Positions 33,458-45,464 of a stretch of DNA of 64,000 bases are shown here, piece by piece. The DNA comes from Agapanthus africanus. Lineage: Eukaryota > Streptophyta > Magnoliopsida > Asparagales > Amaryllidaceae. Both the position numbers and the translations under genes were made by a program. The notes under the pieces were generated by a model, which was not told the origin of the DNA, ran no database searches, and was given only the letters and a program-made list of their open reading frames with translations. Location: assembly GCA_030015575.1 (NCBI GenBank), contig CM057344.1:183723044-183787043 (forward strand). Reading direction: 5' to 3'. Position 1 is the first letter of the stretch, and each line of letters begins with the position of its first letter.

Positions 33458-36453
33458 TGTAACACCCGAGTCCAGTGCTACTAATTTCAGTTACTGTTTG
33501 AGCATAGTGTGGTACTCATTTCACTTATCTTGCTTGATTGTTATTTACTGTAAATTTTACCCGGCAAATTCATTTCTGCATATAACAATTTATGGCATCT
33601 AAAATAAAATTAAAAATATTCATCTTGGCCTGCTTGACACCCCTAACCCCGTTGTAGCGTCCGTGCGTCGTGTTCTCGTCCCGTTCAGTGAAACGGGCGA
33701 GTTTGGACGGCTACGTGCGCGTACGTGTGTCCGTTTTGGGAGTATGCTTTTTGATTGTAAAATACTTCATTTTCACTTTTGGATCGCGCCTAAAATTCTA
33801 TTATTTCAATTTCAAATTTTTGGACCCGACCCGGGCGCGATTTGGAAATGTTTTACTTTGCGCCAAAATCCCAAATTTTAATATATTTTAAACCGTCACA
33901 TTTTTTTAAAACCATATACTATATTTTCTCATATCTTATAAATCCTTTATTATTTTTCCTAACCCACAAATCTTTCATTCTCAACCAATTAGAATCTTTT
34001 AACCCCCGTGGGCCCTACTTCCCATCTCTCTCTCTCCCCCCCCCCTCTCTCTCCCGTCTCTCTCCTCTCTCTCTCTCCCCTATATCTCTCTCTCTCTCTC
34101 TCTCCTCTCGCTAGCCTCCCTCTCTCCTCAACTCCTTCCTCCTTTCTTTTTCCACGTAAACCCAACCCTATTGAAACCAAACCCATCTCCACCGAGCTCC
34201 GGCCCTCGACCCCCCAACTCTGTCCATCTCACCCTCGTCTCATCGCTCTCATAACCACCTCCTCTCCCTCTACTTCTTTCCCCGACGAGATCCCTGCCAC
34301 CCTCGACAACCCACGACGCCATCCCTACACAGCCCCGACGCGACCCCGGAAACTTCACCGTCGATCACCACCCGACCTCGTCACTTCCTCACCTCCCTCT
34401 CCAATCCCCAACACCACAAACCACCACCACCATCAACCTCACCACCTTCCCGACCCCAAACAACAGCCACCCAAGAAACCTACCGCCGACGACTGCCCTC
34501 GTCGTCGCCTCCCGCCATCATCCTCGCCTCCTCGCCTTTTCATCTCCACTGCACCCTTCTTCCACCTTCATTCAACCCCGTGCACCCTGCACTTGCTCCC
34601 GCGGCCATCCGCGCACCCTGCACGTGTTTGCGCCACCGGATCTGTCGCCGCCGGCGGTTTCACCTCCGTGTCCCGGCCTTCGTACAACCCCCTGTAAGCC
34701 TTCTCTCCACCATCCTTCCTCTCTTCTCCTTTTTCCTTCTTCCATTACAATTCTTGAAATTGTAGTTTCACTATTTTTGGGTTCGCCGGAATCCGGCCGT
34801 GCCGGCGACGCGTCCCGACGTTCCAGCATGGTACCCCGACCCGTGTGGCTTTATTGTTCGTCGTTTGGGTTCATTCCGTGAACCGTGCGCCCGTCGCGAG
34901 TTTCCCCGCCGACGTTTTACGTTCCGTTTTTCCCGGTTCGCGACCCGTCGAGGCAAGTAACCCTTGCTACATGCTAAATAATATTTACTTATAGTTAATG
35001 ACACCCTAAAACCCGCAATTTAACTTTGGTATTATAATTTCCCACTTTTTCGTGTACAATATTGTTATATATCATTTTATCTTTAAACTTGGAACCTACA
35101 GTTTGCAATTGAACCTAATAATCACATTTACATGTTTTAATTACATTTTCACTGATAATGTAGCCTATGGCACCTTTTCTACCGTTTTACTTCTTTCGGA
35201 CACTCGTATACATTTAACCTGCTTAAACTGTGATTTCATTCATGGAACCTATATACACGTATAACATTGCATCTGTGAAGTCTTAAACTTGTTAACATGA
35301 TTAAATGGCTATAACTGTCTTACTGCATTCTTCTATTGTTGAAATCATCTCTATGACACAATTGATAACTGTACTGCTAATTGAATGAATCTGCCTATTG
35401 CTTAATTCGTTGCTAATATCATGTTGTTGATAACCATGCTTGATTATATAACTAATTGTGAGCACATCCATGTTATCGGTTACATCTTGACCTGACTTGC
35501 TACATGCATATTGATTGACCCGACATGGTACCGTACACTGTTTGACTTGACCTGATGTACCATGACCTGATCCGTTACCTGATCTTGTGTCTAATGCCAA
35601 CAAACCTGACATGTAGTCCTCATGGACCGTTCCTGTTGTCTATCCAGACAAACCTATTTACCTGATCCTGTGTTGGCATTAGTTTCTTGATTTCGGGATA
35701 CCTGACTTGACTTACACATATAACTTGGGGGTATGGGGAAATCAAAGGTGAAACCTGACTTGTAACTCAACAGTTCACTACTTGTACTGATCAGTTTTAG
35801 AGGCCAGGCCCGCCTCGTGACGATGCTGCTGACATCATTGGTCTTTATCCTTTCCCTGTTAGTGCCTAGCGGCACGTCTCGGTTTTAGCCCGAGAGTCTT
35901 AGACCGTGGTCCCGGGCATGCACGGGATACTATTGAGTTACATCGATGATTCATCAATTTGATTTCAAAGACTTTAGAACAGAGAACCTGATAGAACAGT
36001 CCAGTTTACCACTGCACACTACCCTGCACTGCTCTGATTTATATTATTGTTACCCTTGCTTTATTCATGTTTATATTCGCATTGCCTGTTTATTATGTTA
36101 TTACTTGATGACTTGACGCGCTGACGTCTGGGTTTTGCATGGCCCAGATTCTTCTACCCTGTTGCAGACTGATTAGGAGTTTTGCCGCTGTTAGACGAGC
36201 GGTGAGGTTCCTGTCGGTATGTAGTTTCACTCCAGGTGTTTCATTTATTGTATCTTTTGGCTTTCGCATATTATTATCTCTTGACTCTTTTACTCCGGCT
36301 TATGGACATGTACTAGATAGTTAGTTTACTTTCCTGTTCTTGATATCTCCACAGCCGTAATGTGACTGTGGAAGGATTTTTTCTATCCACAGGTAGCATG
36401 GTTGGCTATGTCACGTGCCTACTTTAGCATACTTTGGGAAGTGGGGCGTGACC
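33458..36453 (+). mobile_element. Solo LTR of a Gypsy-1-related element
   Basis: It is 2996 bp, begins TGTAACACCCGAG and ends GGGAAGTGGGGCGTGACC, flanked by CCCGG on both sides. No internal region is present, so the element was lost by LTR-LTR recombination. The ends resemble those of the Gypsy-1 LTR, but the final base is C where CA is expected. A TATAAAT at 33937-33943 followed by a CT-rich tract (34023-34110) resembles a plant core promoter. The 229-residue frame at 34008-34697 is Pro/Ser/Thr-rich low-complexity translation and is not called a gene. Confidence 0.85.
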
Positions 36454-37749
36454 CCCGGTATGCGATACTCTCAGACGAAGAGACCCGACTGTACGGAGAT
36501 TGTCACAGATAGGCTCAGTAAGGATCCGGATGAGTTTGCTCGTCGGCCTTTCTTTTCGACAGGTACCCGAGTAGCCGCTACGTACAGCTAGTGCCGCTGA
36601 CGTGTTTATGGTTATGGATTTATCCAGTAACTCACTGCCGGCGTATTGTCGAGTGTTTAGAGCCCCACACAGAGGGTTTCCCTGGTTCAGGCGAAATGAT
36701 GTAGTAGCCGTATTGGATACGTGCAGTGTTCCGATCGATTGATGTACTTTGTACTTGGACTTTCGATCAGACAGTTGGTAATACTAGCCAGCTCGGGTTT
36801 GAGCCGGATAATTAAATCAGGTATTGATTTGATTATTTACATATATGTATTTCGATATGTATATTCTAGTATTACGTTTTTCGTGTTATTCTATCTCTTT
36901 AGGCATTCGTGTTTTTATCCGAATGCAGGTATGTATATACAGCAGACTGTAATCCGTATTTTATTACAGACTATCTTCTAGAAGGTGGCCACCTCATTAT
37001 GCTTTTTCCTTTTATTTGATAAATGGAAAATGAGGTGTAAAGTGTGAGGTATGGGAGGAATGGCAATAACCATGGTTCAATATTTAACAAATGAATTTTT
37101 AATTCATTTGGAGTTACTATTGAAGTATGGTTGTTGATTGTTTATTGAAAGAATTCATACACAAAACCTTTGTGTTGAATTTCTCTCACTTGGATGCTTC
37201 ATTATTTTCTTGAGCTCCCATTTTTCTTCATCTCCACCCTCCTCTTGATTTCCTCCACCTTCATCATCTTCCTCTTTCACTACCCTCTCATGAGTTGAGA
37301 AACAAGTGAAGATGTAAGGTAGAGATAGTAGAACACATAGATCTTCATACTACATCCTAGAAAACTTGGATTAGCATTCCAAGTTCTCTAGTTGCTTCTT
37401 TTGTTACTTAGTTAGGAGTTAGAGCCATGGATCACATCTCTCGGGTGGATCATCTACGACAAAGGAGGGGCGGAGAACAAGCTCGATCCCGGAGGACTGA
37501 AGGAGTCGGAAATGGAGATCAAACAAGTTCAACATGGCCACTTGGAGCACATGAAGAGGAAAGAAGACCGAAGGACTTGGGTCGCTTGGTGAGAATTCTT
37601 TCCATAGTAAATAGCACTACTTTTTTTGCTAGATAGGTTTATGGAAAGATCCAGGTTAAAAGTTATTCTAGTGCCATGTTCAAATCGTTAGAAAAATTTG
37701 TTCCGCATTTGGTCGCGGTAGTTGGCCGGAGCACTTGCGTAACCTTTCA
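36454..37749 (+). repeat. Copia-B 3' LTR, second part
   Basis: It continues the LTR after the solo LTR (the CCCGG duplication is at 36454-36458) and aligns with 11039-12336. It ends TAACCTTTCA at 37749. The U3 dyad is at 36788-36807. Confidence 0.9.
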
Positions 37750-37756
37750 TATATAT

Positions 37757-38054
37757 GAGAATAATGGAGGAAAGATGCCATAGGAGGGAATTTCCTCCTA
37801 TGGCCTCTTTCCTCCATCATTCACCGTTGATTTAGCAATGTAAAAAGTTCTACTGTCGGTAAACCGTTAATTTTGAACCCACTAATTCAACGGTGAAAAG
37901 GTTGTAGAATCACATGAAATTTGCTGTACTCACATCTTAGACAATAACGATGAAGATGATGGGTGCCGATCATCGGAAAAAACGATGGAGGTTGTGTTTT
38001 TTCGACACCATAGGAGGAAATTCCCTCCTATGGCATCTTTCCTCTTTTATTCTC
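37757..38054. mobile_element. MITE-like element with about 47-bp terminal inverted repeats
   Basis: The left end (37757-37804) and the reverse complement of the right end (38008-38054) agree except at a few positions near GAGAATAATGG versus GAGAATAAAAG. Each end also contains its own near-perfect palindrome, CCATAGGAGG...CCTCCTATGG. The element is 298 bp with no coding capacity. No clear target duplication is visible, and the right flank runs into a (TC)n stretch. Confidence 0.7.
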
Positions 38055-38066
38055 TCTCTCTCTCTC

Positions 38067-38241
38067 TATATTCTAGCTTTAGATTACAACCTAAAGGCCC
38101 AAAACAAGCATACAAGTATTTTTCTTTGCCATACTTCCCGCCCGTGGGTATGTATGTATGTGCGTATGTATATATTCTAGCTTTAGTTTACAACCCAAAG
38201 GCCCAAAACAAGCATTCAAGTATTTTTCTTTGCCATACTTC
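38067..38241. repeat. Two-copy tandem duplication, 104-bp period
   Basis: Bases 38067-38137 and 38171-38241 match closely (TATATTCTAGCTTTAG ... TTTGCCATACTTC), with a TATGTATGTATG-type spacer. The frames reading through them are incidental. Confidence 0.85.
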
Positions 38242-39524
38242 GATTGTGAATCATATTCCACATTTTTATTATAATATAACAAAATTCGCATAAAAATTCA
38301 TATGCAATAAATGGCAGATAGAAATAGTTGGTTCCTAACAAACATCCTCACTAACCCACCAAACAAGCATCTCTCTGGCAAATGTTCACTCGAAGTTATA
38401 TTATTATTCTCTCCAAAAAATCTCAACCGTCTATTCTCTCCTCAAAATCCAGATCGAACGGTTCAGATCAATGTGCTAATATTAATAAGGGTAATTCCCA
38501 TAATTAATAGCGGACTCGAGAGACACTAACAAGCTAGATTTAATAATGCCTTTTTTGTTCAAAACTGTTAAATGTCCCCTAATTTTTTAATATTTCGATC
38601 TCTACGAAAATTGAAGAAATATCTCCTGTTGATCGAAAGGTTCGTGAATTTCTCTTCTTAATTTTCTATCATAGTTCAATGTTTGTGCATTGTTGTTAGA
38701 ATCGTGTGGATCGATGTAAATTTCTTAGCTTTGATGTCGTAACTTTCTCACTTTGATGTGTTTTTTTTAAAGTAATTTATTATAGTTTACTGTTTTTTAT
38801 TCTGTTATGTGATCGCAAGCAGATAATTTGATGATTGTATATGATCGTAGGTGCAAAATTCGTTTAAATTAGGGTTTAGTCCGTGATCATGATTTTAGGG
38901 ATAGATTCTGCATTTGTGATGGATTTCTATGTTGTGGTAGTTGAATTTGAAATGGACAATTTTTTTGTAGGATTTGGTTTAGACTATGAATAATGTAGGA
39001 TTTGGAAATGTTAATTTCGTCAACTCGTTTAAGGCTCAAATGGATTGAATAATCTACGAACAACCTTGCACATGGAATAAATAACCATGTTATGGTATAT
39101 TTTGACTAAAATATCTTTTAATTCTTTAACAAAACTATCATCCGATGGGGATTCGTGGCAATTTTAAAGTTCAACGGTGCTATCTCAAAAAACATTGAAA
39201 GTTCGATGGTGCTTTATAAAATTTACCCTATAATTTTTTATAATTGCAACCACCTTAGATCTTATTGATTGATGTTGTTGTGATGTTATTTTTATCTGTG
39301 GTTTTGTTTCAATGGTTGATCTATTTGTTCCTCTGTGTATGTTACTTTTATTTTTCTCTCTTTAAGGAAACTTTAGCTACCTCTAGCATACAGCTAAATT
39401 TCATTAAACAGTATATTCATTAACCATCTATTTATTTATTGATTTGTCCCTAATGCCTTGTTTTGCTTGTTTGTTTCTTTTCTTATCAGATTTAAAAGTT
39501 TTTGGATTTGATATTGCTTCGACT
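38242..39524 (+). promoter_or_regulatory. Upstream region and probable 5' UTR with leader intron of the Agenet-ENT gene
   Basis: AT-rich unique DNA without repeats that I recognise. A strong acceptor, TTTCTTTTCTTATCAG, ends at 39489, 35 bp before the ATG, so the coding exon is probably preceded by a 5'-UTR intron. A possible donor is near 38640 (GAAAG|GTTCGT). Neither the transcription start nor the first exon can be fixed from sequence. Confidence 0.4.
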
Positions 39525-41264
39525 ATGAGATTTAAGAAAGGGACCAAAGTTGAGGTTTTGTGCAAGAGGGAGGTGCCCTCGGGTTCCTGGTGGTGTGCTG
39601 AAATCATTTCAAGCAATGATCATACATATGAAGTTAGATATGATCAATGTATGACGTACACAGGACCCGCCGTTGAAAGAGTGCCGAGGAATGCCATTAG
39701 GTCCTGCCCTCCTTTTAAGGAGGGCCCCAAATATTGGGTGCCTTCTGACATTGTCGAAGTATTTGACAATTACTCATGGAAGCTTGCTGAGGTGTCTAGA
39801 GTATTTGGTCGAAATTGCTTCATTGTTAGACTTTTGGGATCGTCCATGGAGTTTAGAGCCTGCTCATCTAATATTAGGATGCGGCAGGCTTGGCAAGACA
39901 ATAAATGGGTTGTGATTCAGAAGGTAATATTTTCTAATCTTGTGTTGTGTTGTATGTTATGTAATTTGTTTATTTTTTAGATCATGGTCCAATTGCATCG
40001 CATTATGATTGTGTAATGTTTTATGGAACGTTATATCTTATATCATCCAAAACGGGCATGGAATGTCGTTGCACCCAAATCATGTTGCTTCAAATCGATT
40101 CAGTGTTGTGAAACAAGCCGATTTATCAATAGCTTACAAATTTTCGGCAAGCAATCTCTTCGAGAAGTAATAAAAGGTCGAACGACCACATAATTGATCA
40201 TATGCAAAATATTGGGGCGGAAACCATTGAACCGGGACTTTTGTGCGTAGGCCACCAAATATCCAAATCTCGCACAATGTCAACTTAGTGAAGACAGTAT
40301 TTTCCCACATTCTCCCCCCTTAGACATATTTTCCTTCTATTTTCTCCTTTTTCAAGGTTTGTTTTTAACCTTTTATGAATACTTGTTTTACAACATTCTG
40401 CTGATTCGTTCTTGAGTAGTTTCATGTTTCTTGTACTTTTTTCTTCTCTAACTTTGTTGTTGCTTATGTCTTTTAAAATAAATGATTATATCCTAGATGC
40501 TGTTATGACATTGTTAAATTGTTATGGTGTCTGAACTTTGTTGCATTTATTTTTAGGATTCTGTTAATTGCCACAATGGAACAAGAAATATGTTAGCAAA
40601 GGGAGGGAAGTCCATCTGCCAAAAAACTAAGATATCTGCCAAAAAATGCATGAAGAAAAGGCTACACGCATGTGTTCTTCTTGAAGAAACATGTGAAGGA
40701 GCTGGCAAGAAGATAAGGACAATCGAGAAAGAGGGAAGTAACCATCGACTCACTACAGCGAATTCAACAAATATATGTGAAAAGGTAGATCAAATGTTGG
40801 GGGAGGAACAAGTGCAAGCCTTAAACAATATAACAAGTGAATTTTTATTGAAAAATTCTGCCGGCAATTGTTACTTTAGAGCAAGTTCAGAACCCAATGA
40901 GACGGAGAGTGCTTCATCATCTGTTGGTAGTTGTAGTGGTAACAATAGTCCATTTAGGCCACTTCATTATTCTGTTAATGGTTTAACTCAAGATGTGGAT
41001 AGCTGTTCCAGTGATGCCGAAACCTTTTGTTTAGGAAGAGAGCTACCTCTTAATACAGAAAAATCACTGAGAGAAGACATTCATCAGCTAGAGCTGCATG
41101 CTTACAAAAAAACTCTTATGGCATTATATGCTTCCGGTCCAATAAGTTGGGATCAAGAAGCATTGATGACTAACCTGCGTTGTATGCTCCATATATCAAA
41201 TGATGAACATCTATTGCAAGTTAGGAATTTAATTTCTGCTGAAAATGACGTTTCTATTAGATAA
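39525..41264 (+). CDS. Agenet-ENT domain protein (plant Tudor-like plus EMSY N-terminal domain), 368 residues
   Basis: The coding exons are 39525-39923 (133 codons) and 40557-41264 (235 codons plus stop), joined across a 633-bp intron with GTAATA donor and TTTTTAG acceptor. The first exon encodes two Agenet/Tudor-like repeats (about 1-60, starting MRFKKGTKVEVLCKREVPSG, and about 66-128, with YWVPSDIVEVFDNYSWKLAEV). Such repeats read histone marks or bind nucleic acid. A basic, low-complexity middle follows. Residues 306-360 form an ENT domain (ELHAYKKTLMALYASGPISW), the fold that in EMSY-like proteins mediates chromatin-complex interaction. The domain order matches plant Agenet-ENT proteins of the DUF724/Tudor-like type. 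No stop or frameshift interrupts it, and it is the only host gene recognised here. Nuclear, chromatin-linked function is inferred from family. Further exons upstream or downstream cannot be excluded. Confidence 0.85.
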
Positions 41265-43224
41265 GTGGTAACTTTGGAAAGTTGTTGTTGGGATTTCTTT
41301 GATGTAAAGAGTCTGGAAAATTTGATCCATTACTCTAATGGCAGTGTAAGGCAGGGTATTTAAATCCATGTTAAATAGATAGAAATTCTTTTTGTAATAT
41401 GAATTTTTATACAGAAATGATAATTTTCATCTTTAGTGAGTTATTGCCTGAACACCTACCGTTATTATTTTGGTTTGCACTATGAATGTATGGTTTAACC
41501 GTGCAACTTACACTACTATCTGAAACTAGAAGTTATGAACACCTCTGATACTCAATATACATCAAAGATCGCGGAAAGAACTTGTGGGTTATGCCAAAAG
41601 AAGGATGAGGAATATATAGTTATGCTTTGTACTGTGTAAGCTTCCTCAATGTGAAATATTTAATAATTGAACACAGAAAGTAATAATTTAACTACTTTGA
41701 CGGATGTGTCAACTAATGAAGTTGGAAATGTCCGATTTCTTCTATCTCACTATTTGTCAGGGAAATTGTGGCAGGCTTTAGTACGAAGTGGTGTTTTATA
41801 ATTGTTATCAGAAATCTTAAATTTGGGCTCGCTGGAGTGGATGTCCACTTTTATGTTCCTTCAAAAAAAATCCCTTTATATAATGATTATGCTCGCTTGT
41901 GAAAAGCTTTCATTGTTTCTTTCTGTATTCTTTTCAACTCTACATTTTTATTCAAACGACGCTGCATCAATTGTTTTGGAATTCAGCATTCTTTGGTCTT
42001 TATTACATTAAGTTTGGGCCATTTCTTGAGTCTATTGTTTTCTTTCTTTGGATTTGGAACTTTTGAAGGACCATTTTAAGGACATGTTTGATACTTGCCA
42101 TCCATTTTCCAGGGCCAAAGGTTGAGGCTGTAAAGCTTGCTTCCGCAGGTCCAAGATGATGGCGGTATTTTGCCTCTATTGCAATATGGGCAACTCATAA
42201 AAAAGTCAGTATATGGTTATCACTGCATACCTTTAATTCCTTTAGTTACCTTTTTTGTCAAGGATATCTGCTTGCCTTATGATGCATGCATTATAAAAGT
42301 AAAGTACACCATAAAATTCTGCACTGAAGCCCTATATACATGAAGTTATAGACAAGTTCTAATTGTAGATTTCACCTTTTACCACTGCTCATACTTATGC
42401 TGTATTGCTTCCTCATACTTGTATGTGACAATTCCATGCAGTATATTGATTTTCCTATTTGACAACTCTAGCATACGAACTATTTTTCTACAGTTCTTTA
42501 CAATCTTAATGATAAGAAGATTATGCAGTGATAATGAGTTGAAGTAAAACGAGTTTGAGGTAGCAGAATAACAAGAGAAATCAACATCCAAGCTTAATTA
42601 CCTGGAAGCTTCAGTATAATTACTAGTTAAGAGAGGTATCAGTAAGTTCCTTATGAAAAGAGTTTTCAAGTCTATGGGAAATTATGGTCTATTGACTTTC
42701 GTGAATTAATTGTCAAAAGCTAAGTTGGGCAAGCTTCAACGCTTCTAGAAAATCTCTGTTAGTGATTAGTGACTACAGCTTGTGCTGAATGTCTGGTTTA
42801 ATTGTGCTTCTCGTTCAAGTTCCCCCCCTCTTCAGTAACTTGTGGTCGTTCTCTGTCTAACTTTCACTGATTGGAGAATTGCTCATGTGTTGTGGTCTCT
42901 TAGAGATGTCATACACATTGTAAATAACTAATAAACGAGAAAGTCTTTGGCGATTTGCATGATGGATCATGCTAAAAGTATCAAATTTGTATACTTTTCA
43001 TGCATTTCATGTGTGCTTGACATGGTGTGCATAGTCATGTGGCGGTCATTCATTCATATACTATAGTCCTATCATAGGTCTCTTCAAAGTTCAATTTTCA
43101 GTGATGCCCTTTTTTTGTTTCCTTTCTTATTTTGAGGGAAACTCTATAACCCATATTAAGTTTGTTTTTACTTCCCAGAATGTAGCCTGAGTGATAGGCT
43201 TTCATGCATTGAATTAGTTAAAAG
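41265..43224 (+). other. 3' UTR and downstream intergenic DNA
   Basis: The 3' UTR probably extends a few hundred bases past the TAA; a TTTGTAATATGAATTT stretch near 41393 could hold polyadenylation signals. The remainder to 43224 is AT-rich with no coding similarity or repeat that I recognise. AAAAG at 43220-43224 is the target duplication of Copia-D. Confidence 0.5.
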
Positions 43225-44889
43225 TGTTGAATATAGATGCCCTGAAGACAATTATTGTAATTGTACAGGATCTATATGGATAGAACATTCTTGCTCAACA
43301 TGATAGTATGCTATCCGGTTTGTCTTTATTATCACGTGTATATGTTTTACTTGTTATTACGTATTGCTAATGCATATTGATAAAACTCATAGGGTCTTTG
43401 CTTGACTATCAGGATTATGATAACGATCATATTAGTGGGGCATGAGTAGTCCATAAGCACATCTTTCAATGTTCTTAGTCGTGGGAGTATCGAGACATGA
43501 CATTGCTACTTCAGAGTAGACTAGTGTATACGTTTCTTGATCCCGACCAGGGCGATGGCTAGTCCCACAACTATTGGTGTTTGACATCGAGATTGGATAT
43601 AAGTGCTCATTGAATAATGAGTACACTGAACGGACTCGCCGAGAACTCCTAAATGATATTATACCTATAGTCAGATAGCAATTCTCAGACGACGATGGTA
43701 CATGGTAGTTCGTTGACCTGAGATCGCAATAGTGTCTTTTGTGTCTTTCGATTGTATTTTGATTACTACCCTACCATGGCTTTAAAGAGCCATGAAAACA
43801 GGTTTTAGTTGGATACAATCAAAAAGCACATGGAGGCAGTGAGTGGCTTAGTGGATTCGTCTCTTCCGGTATAGGGGGTCGATGTCGCGCTGTGCATCAC
43901 CAGAAGTCTATGGCCATGTCAGTTGAGATAAACTGATAACTGTTATCAGTTGTATCTCTGATGGTTATGAGCTCAATGTTTGCATGACTTATTCGGTTAT
44001 TGGGGGTTTGACAGTTTCCATCCGAGATCCGGTATGCGATACTTTTTGACAAAGATACTATAATGTACGTTATTTGTCATTGATAGGTTTTGTTGGGTTT
44101 GGATGAGTTTGCTCGTCGACCTATCTCTTGATTAATACCTGAATAGCCATTACGTGCAGCTAGTACAGCTGACGTGCTTATGGGTTAATCCGTGAGAGGA
44201 TTGATCTGAAATTTTATGTATAATGATACATATTCTTTTGGTCATTAGATGACAACCTCTCTTTATTTAAAAGGAAAATAAAGAAAGAGAAAAGAGACGT
44301 AGAATGCATGGGCATATTAATTAATTGGAAGGAGAGAAAAAGAAGGGATGGGGATTTGATTTTCCATTCTCTGGATATAATTGAAGAGAGAGAGTGAGGA
44401 ATGCGCTTCATATTATTTTAGAGGAAAAAAACGAAACGGACTACCTTCATTCTTCTCCCTCTTCTTCCTCTTCTTGCTCCTATTTTTCCAAGAGAAGAAA
44501 ATGAAAAGAAAAGAGAGAGAAATGAGAGAAATAATCCACATCTCTATCTTTATATCCTAGCAAGATTTTAGAGTTAGTTACTTCACATTTGAAGTGTTCA
44601 AAGTGAAGTGGGAGTTTTGGGTTGTTTTCACCGTGGATCATGTTCGGCGAGACGGTCGGCTACCAAGCTTGTTCCGGAGACGATGGAGCTTAGCTAGGGT
44701 TTTCCACTAGGCGAGTGAACATACTACAAGGTTATAGCACTTTAAACTTCATGTTTGCTTTATTGAATTGTGCATATACTAGTAAACGAATGATTTTGGG
44801 GTTGCAATTGGCGCAATGTTCTTGAAAATTTTCGTTTGCTATTCCGCCGCGGTCCGCAAGTGTTGCGACCTTAGCACCGATTGCCAACA
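43225..44889 (+). repeat. Copia-D 5' LTR (1665 bp, internally deleted)
   Basis: It ends GATTGCCAACA directly before the primer site. Around 44212 the sequence jumps from ATTGATCTGAAA to TTTATGTATAATGATAC, omitting what occupies about 61283-61750 in the 3' LTR, including the U3 dyad and the ATAC-rich repeats. Confidence 0.85.
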
Positions 44890-44902
44890 TGGTATCAAAG
44901 CC
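44890..44902 (+). other. Copia-D primer-binding site
   Basis: TGGTATCAAAGCC differs by one base from the initiator tRNA-Met complement and abuts the LTR end. Confidence 0.85.
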
Positions 44903-45459
44903 GATCATTTACTAGTAGTTGCAATTGTTGTTGATTATCCAATAAACAATGAATTTTCATCATGCAAATTTCTATGCATCATGCAAAATTTGCATGTTGC
45001 ATGATGCTGTCGGTTTCAAAAATTAGCATATGTCGCTCTCTGTTTCCCCCTTCCCTTGCTGCCATTTTTCCCCACCCACACACCACATTAATTATTATTT
45101 CCAAACCCCCCTAATTTCCCACCCCAACTTGCTCTCGGGTTGGGGGGCATCCATTGGCTGCACCCAAGCCTAATTGGGCTCGGTTGGAGGCAGCAAACCG
45201 GGCCCAAATGTTAGGCTCGGGCTTTCCAACCCGAGCCTAACTGTTGGGCCCGGGGGTTGGAAAATTGTAGGGGGTTTTGGGAACTGCGGCTACGCGCGCA
45301 CTGGCCTCCATTTTGTGGCGTCGCGCACATCTCGGGGTTTTTACGGCCGGGGGTGTGCTCGTGTTTGTTTCGACGGGTACGTCTCCAGATTTCGTTTTGG
45401 ATGTGTTTTTTTTATTGGATCATCATGATACAAAATACTTTGATGTGTTGGTAAACGTC
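44903..45459 (+). other. Copia-D leader, first part
   Basis: Non-coding. It contains a strong hairpin at 45200-45251. It is interrupted by Copia-3 at 45464/55393 and continues to about 57058. Confidence 0.7.
45200..45251 (+). other. PBS-proximal hairpin in the Copia-D leader
   Basis: GGGCCCAA, two bases, GTTAGGCTCGGG, an 8-nt loop, CCCGAGCCTAAC, two bases, TTGGGCCC: 8 bp plus 12 bp of perfect pairing with a small internal loop, about 300 nt after the primer site. Its position suggests a packaging or dimerisation element. Confidence 0.75.
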
Positions 45460-45464
45460 GCATA

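Noticed and set aside
34008-34697. A 229-codon open frame rich in Pro, Ser, Thr and His
   Set aside because: It lies within the solo LTR, starts in a CT microsatellite and shows no domain; low-complexity CCN/TCN codons explain its length.
37985-38293. A 102-codon frame near the MITE
   Set aside because: It crosses the MITE end, a TC microsatellite and both copies of the tandem duplication; not a plausible gene.
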